NCBI GenBank assembly: GCA_937915285.1
Contig: CALDNG010000247.1
Span: forward strand, 1-11,417
DNA from: an uncultured Desulfomonile sp.
Lineage (GTDB): Bacteria; Desulfobacterota; Desulfomonilia; Desulfomonilales; Desulfomonilaceae
Direction: 5' to 3'
DNA length: 11,417 nt
The position numbers and the translations under genes were made by a program. The notes beneath the pieces were generated by a model. It saw only the letters and a program-made list of their open reading frames with translations. It was not told the origin of the DNA and did not search any database. Positions 6,504 through 11,417 of the stretch are shown here, piece after piece. Every line of letters begins with the position of its first letter. The first letter of the stretch is position 1.

Positions 6504-8027
6504 TCAAACTGCTTTTCCCATCAATTCAGCGAACCTGACCGCTTCGCTTTCTGAAGGGAAAATAAAGGCCAGTTCCGTAGTTGGAAAATCCGCAAAATAA
6601 ACATCTCCCAAGATCCGCCACTCTCTCTCAACGCTCCAGTCGTGTTTACCGGCAGCTTCCAGTTGGAAAAGAAATTTTTCTTCATCCACAATCAGAAGAT
6701 AACTTTCTGGCGGGCCATATCTTACTGGCCGAGCGCCTTTTTGCATGAGTCTTGATTTGCTGATGGCGATTCCATAAGGCTCTACAGACCATCTGTAGAG
6801 TCCCGTCCTCCATTTCCTGATTTGCGTGAGTTCATAGGGGGGGATTTCGGTAAATGAAACAACACGATGCATGCCTCTTATGAGTCTGGAACTGGAGCGA
6901 ATCCTTTTTTCAATTCCTATTCTGGCGATAGTGTCAAATGCTGAGTGCGCCGCCAGTGGCTCGTGCTTTACAAGACTTTTGAGGTAATCGCTTTGAGTCT
7001 GACCAGGCCAAGCGCCCAAGGTCCTCCGTGTATAATGGAACAAGGAGCAGTCTGGCTCCTCAAACCTACTTTTAGCGCTTGATGCGCAGACCAGCCAGGA
7101 TTTAAGGTGTTCACTGAATTCCGGCTTTATTCGCAAGCTGTCAGGGGTTCTGAATTTTGGGGATATTATTTTCGCGCTTGGGCCATCAATCCCGTCAGAA
7201 TTTCTTTGCAGAGTGTCCTTTTTGATAGGGTCATCTTCCCGACTGCTTTTCGTGAAATAGCACACCTGCGCCCCCTGTTTGGCGGACTCAGACAGAACCC
7301 TGCTCATATTGCCCCCATGACGTATGCGGATGGCGTAAATGCTGTCAGACATGGCCGCAATTATTTGATCTCGCAGTATTTGCGCTGAAGGTTTCAGCCC
7401 CGGAAGTGTGTTTCCGTGAGCTGATATGAATAGTGTTTTGCTGAAGTTGATGATTCCTGAATATTCCCTGTAAAAATTGTCCAGAGTCTGTGACTGAACC
7501 ATGAAAGGCATCGGACCTTCACAAACGATAACCAACCCTATGTCCTGGCAGGCTGTTGTAACTACAGAGTACTGGATCTCACCTAGGCCGGATATTATGG
7601 TGTACCCTCTGGAAACGGCTTCTTTTGTGGCCAGAAGGGTGGTTTTCAGCCAATCGTCATCAGGACTGACTACCTTGCTCTTACGGGAATTGAGAATCGA
7701 GGCGGTAGGCTGCTGCAGAAGATGGGTAGGTCCACGGGCAAAGAGGAACCCGAACTTTTCCAGCTCCGGTCGGTTCAGCTTTTTGAAGTCGGATGATGTT
7801 AGGAACTGTATTCCTGATTCTATCCACCTGTCCACTACTGCTGAGGCGTTGGATGCACTGGCGGATTTGCTTATTTTAGCATTTATCTTGTGACCTAATT
7901 CTGTACTTGGAATATTGTCAATCAGATTAGGGAGTTGCTGGGCGCCTATGATTGATATCTGGTTTACAAGCCTCAGCAGATCCGGCCTGTTGATCCCCCT
8001 AAGACCATCAAGACAATGAAAAGCCAT
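6504..8027 (-). CDS. DprA-like (SMF/SLOG) protein fused to a DUF2971/AbiGi-like C-terminal domain
   Basis: Soluble protein of 507 aa from the ATG at 8027 (a TTG directly precedes it; neither has a clear SD). Residues about 65-258 follow the DprA layout: a SGIQFLTSSDF/LNRPELEKFGFLFARGP stretch like the DprA entry to the fold, SGLGEIQYSVVTTAC in place of the usual SGLARGID...H loop, and LRDQIIAAMSD...GGNMSRVLSESAKQGAQV in place of RNRIIAGLSD...SGSL...A...GR. Key residues are changed (no ARGID, RNR to RDQ), so nucleotide or DNA binding may differ from true DprA. A polar linker (about 260-320) leads to a second domain (about 325-505) with FHYTRRTLGAWPGQ, VVSFTEIPP, EPYGIAISKSRL, GARPVRYG and EREWRILGD, a pattern I associate with DUF2971/AbiGi-type proteins found in phage-defence contexts. 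The first part is confident at fold level; the second domain and any function are inference. It follows a 62-aa gene by 33 nt. Confidence 0.7.
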   Translation of the reverse strand: MAFHCLDGLRGINRPDLLRLVNQISIIGAQQLPNLIDNIPSTELGHKINAKISKSASASNASAVVDRWIESGIQFLTSSDFKKLNRPELEKFGFLFARGPTHLLQQPTASILNSRKSKVVSPDDDWLKTTLLATKEAVSRGYTIISGLGEIQYSVVTTACQDIGLVIVCEGPMPFMVQSQTLDNFYREYSGIINFSKTLFISAHGNTLPGLKPSAQILRDQIIAAMSDSIYAIRIRHGGNMSRVLSESAKQGAQVCYFTKSSREDDPIKKDTLQRNSDGIDGPSAKIISPKFRTPDSLRIKPEFSEHLKSWLVCASSAKSRFEEPDCSLFHYTRRTLGAWPGQTQSDYLKSLVKHEPLAAHSAFDTIARIGIEKRIRSSSRLIRGMHRVVSFTEIPPYELTQIRKWRTGLYRWSVEPYGIAISKSRLMQKGARPVRYGPPESYLLIVDEEKFLFQLEAAGKHDWSVEREWRILGDVYFADFPTTELAFIFPSESEAVRFAELMGKAV

Positions 8028-8060
8028 CAAGACTGATTTTAATTTCAGATATTCTATGAT

Positions 8061-8249
8061 TCAGACCAATTCACCACAATTGCGATTACCTCTAAAAGAG
8101 AATTCTTCCTTCTTGTTTTCACCAAAAATTTTCACAGATTCAATGCGGTTGTCTGTAACAGATTCATGTAGGAAAACTTCTACCTTACGACGTCTCTTAA
8201 CAGCAACCAGTCTCTTCCTGAGTTTAAATCGAGGCTTGGTAGGCCACAT
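8061..8249 (-). CDS. Small basic hypothetical protein, 62 aa
   Basis: I do not recognise a family. From the ATG at 8249 the product begins MWPTKPRFKLRKRLVAVKRRRKV; the first half is very rich in Lys and Arg, the second half is mixed and ends CGELV. No membrane segment or signal peptide is visible. An AGGAG (8260-8264) lies 10 nt upstream of this ATG; the same frame could begin at a GTG at 8291, but that lacks an SD and would place the AGGAG inside the gene. The gene is 88 nt after the 112-aa gene and 33 nt before the DprA-like fusion gene, all on one strand, so co-transcription is likely. A basic small protein could bind nucleic acid; that is a guess. An antisense frame of similar length exists but has no ribosome binding site. 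Confidence 0.48.
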   Translation of the reverse strand: MWPTKPRFKLRKRLVAVKRRRKVEVFLHESVTDNRIESVKIFGENKKEEFSFRGNRNCGELV

Positions 8250-8303
8250 CAGATTTACTCTCCTGAAAAATGAATTGAGTTTTTCGCTCACACATTACTG
8301 GTG

Positions 8304-8319
8304 ATGCCTGTATTGGCAT
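8304..8319. repeat. Short inverted repeat between the two small genes
   Basis: ATGCC and GGCAT flank a 6-nt spacer, giving a perfect 5-bp stem in the gap between the 112-aa and 62-aa genes. No U-run follows on either strand. It is too short to call a terminator and may be chance; it is noted because it is the only structure in this gap. Confidence 0.25.
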
Positions 8320-8337
8320 AAGTTTTCAAACCCGGTC

Positions 8338-8676
8338 CTAGTCAAGCATGTCCTCCAGATCATCCTCGAGGGCATAAACTGAGTCCTTGTCATTATAGAG
8401 ATTTATCTTTTCGGTTATATTGTATTTTCCGTCATTTAGTACGATTACTCGCCCTTTCGACACTTCCAGGGAGTTGATTTCTTCTTTGGTGGCTTTCCAC
8501 GGTATTTCATCCTGATCGAGAACAAAATTGCCGTTCCAGTGGAGGTTATAAGAAGTTGCAGTCTTTTTGAATAAATCCTGTATAGTATGCCAACCCTCAG
8601 ACTCTACAACACTCAAAAGGTCTTCCTGAAAACGTACGGGAATAACAAGTAATAGTTTCCTAAATTTTTCAGACAT
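8338..8676 (-). CDS. Hypothetical protein, 112 aa, possible ribbon-helix-helix-like N-terminus
   Basis: The ATG at 8676 is well supported by GGGAG (8682-8686) 5 nt upstream. The product is soluble, with no membrane segment. The N-terminus reads KLLLVIPVRFQEDLLSVVE followed by SEGWHTIQDLFKKTA; a short strand followed by two helices is the order of ribbon-helix-helix DNA-binding proteins, but the match is only by eye. The C-terminus is acidic (YALEDDLEDMLD), as often seen in proteins that contact basic partners, and the next gene encodes a strongly basic 62-aa protein. It starts 79 nt after the rodZ-like gene and leads a run of three genes ending with the DprA-like fusion. I do not recognise the family and assign no function. 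Confidence 0.72.
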   Translation of the reverse strand: MSEKFRKLLLVIPVRFQEDLLSVVESEGWHTIQDLFKKTATSYNLHWNGNFVLDQDEIPWKATKEEINSLEVSKGRVIVLNDGKYNITEKINLYNDKDSVYALEDDLEDMLD

Positions 8677-8755
8677 TTGGACTCCCAGATAAAAATTGCG
8701 GACCCAGGTCAGCTAACCGTGGGATCAGCATTAATTGTCGACTGTGACCGATTTG

Positions 8756-9502
8756 TCAAGGTAGAGTAAGACTCAACGTCTGGTTATTTTTTCCTAACGG
8801 TGGCAAGACCCGCCCATCGAATCGGATGCGTATCCCCCCAGCGTTTCCTGTCATCAATCTAAAACCCTTGTTAGCCGAAAATATCTGCACATCTCCCGGA
8901 GCCATCATGAATTCCTCAGCAGGGCCACCATCAGGTTCGACCCTCACCCAGGCGTTCCCTGAAGCCTTGATCTCAAGAACCTTCTTTCCACTCCGGGTTT
9001 GCTGTGGGTCCGAGGTGGGCGCTTGAGACGAATCCTGTCTAGGAGCCCTTTGGGAGACTGAGACTGACTCCCGCCCCGTGACTGCCTCAGTTGACGTCTT
9101 CGTAGACACAAAGAGCCGCGTGACCCCAGTGAGTATTAATATTGCGAGCGATAAAATGCCTAAACCCGTCAGTATTCTAGTGAACCACGGGTTATATATG
9201 AACGAGGACTTTGAGGGTTCATTAACAAAGATGGATTTTTCAGCGTCAGAATAGTCCGGCATCTCGCCGTCCCTGATGAATTCATCAAACTTTCCTATTA
9301 CATTCTCAGGGTCCAGCCCAAGCTCTTTTACATAAGACCTTATGAAGCCTTTTACAAAAACTTTGGGGGGTAGAAGATCGTAGCGATCGTTTTCAAGAAA
9401 GTCCAGATTAGTTACTGCGATCTTAGTACTGTGCGAGAGTTGTTCGAGCGATTTGCCGCTTTGCTCTCTCAAACTTCTAAGGTACGCGCCAAACGATTCC
9501 AT
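8756..9502 (-). CDS. RodZ-like membrane protein with cytoplasmic HTH
   Basis: Bitopic inner-membrane protein of the RodZ type, which in model bacteria links the MreB cytoskeleton to the cell-wall elongation machinery. The 248 residues contain: a Cro/CI-like HTH of the HTH_25 type at about 1-68 (SFGAYLRSLREQSGKSLEQLSHSTKIA..., FVKGFIRSYVKELGLDPENVI); one TM segment at about 109-131; a Ser/Thr/Pro/Gln-rich linker to about 172; and a periplasmic beta domain like DUF4115 at about 173-248 (ASGNAWVRVEPDGG, TGNAGGIRIRFDG). The ATG at 9502 has only a distant AGGA (14 nt away), so translation initiation may be weak. No mreB or other shape gene is in view, so the protein may be true RodZ or one of the RodZ-type HTH proteins with another role. 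It is transcribed away from comEC. Confidence 0.85.
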   Translation of the reverse strand: MESFGAYLRSLREQSGKSLEQLSHSTKIAVTNLDFLENDRYDLLPPKVFVKGFIRSYVKELGLDPENVIGKFDEFIRDGEMPDYSDAEKSIFVNEPSKSSFIYNPWFTRILTGLGILSLAILILTGVTRLFVSTKTSTEAVTGRESVSVSQRAPRQDSSQAPTSDPQQTRSGKKVLEIKASGNAWVRVEPDGGPAEEFMMAPGDVQIFSANKGFRLMTGNAGGIRIRFDGRVLPPLGKNNQTLSLTLP

Positions 9503-9550
9503 GATCTGTCAGTCAGTCCTGCAAATTATTTTTTCAACTAAATCTCTTTG

Positions 9551-9579
9551 ATGCGCAGCCTATAAGACTTTTCGCGCAT
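9551..9579. repeat. Inverted repeat in the rodZ-like leader
   Basis: ATGCGC and GCGCAT form a perfect 6-bp dyad separated by 17 nt, about 50-75 nt upstream of the rodZ-like start codon. It could be an operator or a small 5'-UTR stem. I could not identify clear -35 and -10 hexamers for the minus-strand gene around it. Confidence 0.28.
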
Positions 9580-9650
9580 TTATGCCATGTAGACACCCAA
9601 TAAAACCATTTTATCACAATGGAAAAACGATTGGTCCTCATGGTTCCCTT

Positions 9651-9692
9651 TCGATTATCATTAGCCAGGATTATGATCAAGGTTATAATCGA
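9651..9692. promoter_or_regulatory. Operator-like GATTAT/ATAATC repeats around the candidate comEC -10
   Basis: A perfect 8-bp inverted repeat (TCGATTAT at 9651-9658, ATAATCGA at 9685-9692) encloses a second GATTAT at 9669-9674, so one right arm matches two left arms 16 nt apart. The right arm overlaps a perfect TATAAT (9684-9689), about 100 nt upstream of comEC on the plus strand; the -35 position (TTAGCC) is poor. Weak -35, good -10 and overlapping repeats suggest a regulated promoter. The regulator is unknown. The rest of the 9503-9791 gap holds only the leader repeat of the rodZ-like gene and the comEC ribosome binding site. Confidence 0.45.
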
Positions 9693-9791
9693 TAGGGAGT
9701 GAATACAGAAACCGCCACCTTCGCGCTACCAAATTATTGCTTATCCTGGTTTGTTGCAAGGTAAATTACTTTGGAGGGAGGGAAAGAGAGG

Positions 9792-11417
9792 TTGAAGGAA
9801 TGGCGCATCCTCATGGAATGGATCAAACCTCGGCCATGCGTGGAAGCGGCCTTGGCGATGATGATCGGATCCCTGTGCGCCTATTTTTTTTCGAAACCTA
9901 CCCCCTGGTCAGGGCTATTCGCATTAATAATAGTTCTCATCCTGTCATGCATTGTCTTCATCCGGAATAATCAGAAGAACCTTCGGATCATTGTCTGCAT
10001 CATCTACCTGCTCTCTGGATTCGGTCTTGCGTCCTCTAGCTTGTGGACTACCGCCTCGTTTGATTCTTCCCATAAGGGTATTGTCCACGCAACTGTGAAA
10101 CGTCTGTTGAGCAGTGGAGAAAACTTCAGGGTTTTATTGCTTGAAGACGGCGTTTCCTGGCCGAACCTCAGGATTTTGCCGGGCTATGGACGCTTGACGT
10201 TGAGGAACAACAACCTCGAGTTGACGGCCGGCGACAGGATTGCCTTTACGTCAACATTACGCCGCCCCTCCAATAGGGGGAACCCTGGAGAGTACAACTG
10301 GGAACTGGCTTGCCTGAATGAGGGTATCGTTTGGCTGGCCTCAGCAAGGGATGAAAATTCCGTGGTGGCGCTCTACAGATCAGGACCTTACGACCCGGAG
10401 GCTATAATATACAATCTGAGAAAGTCTATGTTGGGTTTTCTGGAGACTTACTCAGGTAAATATTTCAGGTCAGATCAGTCAGACTCGATCCGGGCCATTC
10501 TCAAGGGAATCGTGCTCGGGGATCGAGGCGAAATTTCACCGGAAACAAACCGATCCTTCTCTGACAGCGGACTTGTTCACATGTTTTCAGCTTCCGGGGT
10601 TCATGTGACAATTGTCGGACTGATGGCTTTTTACATTGTCAAATCGGTTTTTTGGTTCAGACCGGAATGGTTGCTGAGGGTTCCGCTACCAGTTGCAGCC
10701 TCTTTGGCAGCCATGCCCACTATTTCAATATATTGCGTGTTGGTTGGGTTCAAACCGCCGTCGATGAGAGCTACGATAATGGGCCTGGTCCTTGCTGTTT
10801 CGGTGTTGAGCCAAAAGAGATGGGACTCTCTCAACACTCTAACATTTGCCTCAATTCTCATCATCATGATTTACCCACTTTCCTTCCTCACACCTGGTTT
10901 TCAACTCTCCTTCGCAGCGGCATTGGGAATTGTAATGCTCATCGGAAGCGAGGTCTCCGTGTCCGGCAAATCCGTGCATGAGGGAATCTCAACAGATTTA
11001 CCTTCCGCAGGACTTTACATGAGGGGGCTGACTGGAATTGTGGATTTTCTGAGGAGGCCTTTGCTCTCCATAATGATTGTTACCGTAGGGGCGACCATTG
11101 CCACGGGACCCATTGTTGCTCAACTGTTTCAGCGAATCCCAATATATGGGGTTTTTGCAAACCTCCTGGCCGAAATTCCATTGTCATTGGCTCTAACGCT
11201 GGGGCTGATCGCTACTTTCGTATCGACCTTTTCCGCTGATCTGGGCGCAGTTCTGTTATTCCCTGCTGAGGTCTGCGTCTGGTTTGTACTGATACTGGCC
11301 GATTTTTTTTCATCGTTACCTGGCGCTGTTTTAAATGTCCCTGAGGTTGGGATTGCAGGTTTGATTGTCTCAATCGCAGTGGTAATACTTTTTTTTCTTC
11401 TGCTCAGAATACCTTCC
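9792..11417 (+). CDS. comEC: ComEC/Rec2 family DNA-uptake channel protein (3' end outside window)
   Basis: Polytopic inner-membrane channel that imports single-stranded DNA during natural transformation. I translated 542 codons without a stop up to the window edge. Order: two TM segments near 20-65; the N-terminal OB-like DUF4131 region (about 80-200) with ...RPSNRGNPGEYNWELACLNEGI; then the Competence membrane domain with the diagnostic FSDSGLVHMFSASGVHVTIVG (written here in two parts: FSDSGLVHMF, SASGVHVTIVG; 256-276), PPSMRA (322-327) and FQLSFAAALGI (from 370). The C-terminal metallo-beta-lactamase domain usually present would lie beyond the window. The start is a TTG at 9792 preceded by a purine run with GGAGGGAGG (9773-9781 region); an ATG at 9813 is in frame but its SD is distant. 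An in-frame stop at 9762 limits the frame upstream. It diverges from the rodZ-like gene. Confidence 0.9.
   Translation, partial: MKEWRILMEWIKPRPCVEAALAMMIGSLCAYFFSKPTPWSGLFALIIVLILSCIVFIRNNQKNLRIIVCIIYLLSGFGLASSSLWTTASFDSSHKGIVHATVKRLLSSGENFRVLLLEDGVSWPNLRILPGYGRLTLRNNNLELTAGDRIAFTSTLRRPSNRGNPGEYNWELACLNEGIVWLASARDENSVVALYRSGPYDPEAIIYNLRKSMLGFLETYSGKYFRSDQSDSIRAILKGIVLGDRGEISPETNRSFSDSGLVHMFSASGVHVTIVGLMAFYIVKSVFWFRPEWLLRVPLPVAASLAAMPTISIYCVLVGFKPPSMRATIMGLVLAVSVLSQKRWDSLNTLTFASILIIMIYPLSFLTPGFQLSFAAALGIVMLIGSEVSVSGKSVHEGISTDLPSAGLYMRGLTGIVDFLRRPLLSIMIVTVGATIATGPIVAQLFQRIPIYGVFANLLAEIPLSLALTLGLIATFVSTFSADLGAVLLFPAEVCVWFVLILADFFSSLPGAVLNVPEVGIAGLIVSIAVVILFFLLLRIPS

Noticed and set aside
7107..7893. 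Plus-strand frames opposite the DprA-like fusion gene
   Set aside because: Low-complexity, unrecognisable products inside a long coherent gene on the other strand; these are shadow frames.
8056..8304. Plus-strand frame of 82 codons antisense to the 62-aa gene
   Set aside because: It has no ribosome binding site, runs against all neighbours in this stretch, and the minus-strand frame has an AGGAG and a plausible basic protein.
1..11417. CRISPR arrays, tRNA or rRNA genes, insertion sequences
   Set aside because: No regularly spaced repeats, no RNA-gene signatures and no transposase-like frames were seen.

Overview
This window most likely comes from a Gram-negative bacterium. It has a periplasmic phosphate-binding protein with a Sec signal, RodZ-type and prepilin-peptidase proteins, and moderate GC. 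The very large PstC and PstA permeases, with big extracytoplasmic insertions, fit Proteobacteria or Desulfobacterota; I lean towards the latter, but that is an inference from protein style. All genes lie on the minus strand except comEC, which diverges to the right.

Left part (1-5364, minus): a high-affinity phosphate uptake cluster in the order pstS, pstC, pstA. pstA runs off the left edge, and pstB and phoU would be expected beyond it. Upstream of pstS is a direct repeat with an 11-nt period that looks like a Pho box, followed by a plausible -10. Both permeases are extended: PstC carries a WD40-like beta-propeller in its first extracytoplasmic loop plus an extra membrane segment, and PstA carries an insertion of about 260 residues with a coiled coil.

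Middle part (5555-8676, minus): a type IV prepilin peptidase without the usual zinc cysteines. Upstream of it is a cassette of three poorly known genes: a 112-aa protein, a 62-aa basic protein, and a 507-aa protein. The 507-aa protein joins a degenerate DprA-like (SMF/SLOG) Rossmann domain to a C-terminal domain resembling those of DUF2971/AbiGi-type proteins. This fusion is the most unusual object in the window. It could be a competence-derived protein, or a sensor-effector protein of a defence or signalling system.

Right part (8756-11417): a RodZ-like membrane protein (minus) and a 3'-truncated comEC (plus) diverge from a 289-nt intergenic region containing operator-like inverted repeats around a TATAAT box. 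DprA-like, prepilin peptidase and ComEC homologues therefore lie within about 6 kb of each other, which hints at a DNA-uptake theme, although they are not one operon. No RNA genes, insertion sequences or CRISPR arrays were seen.
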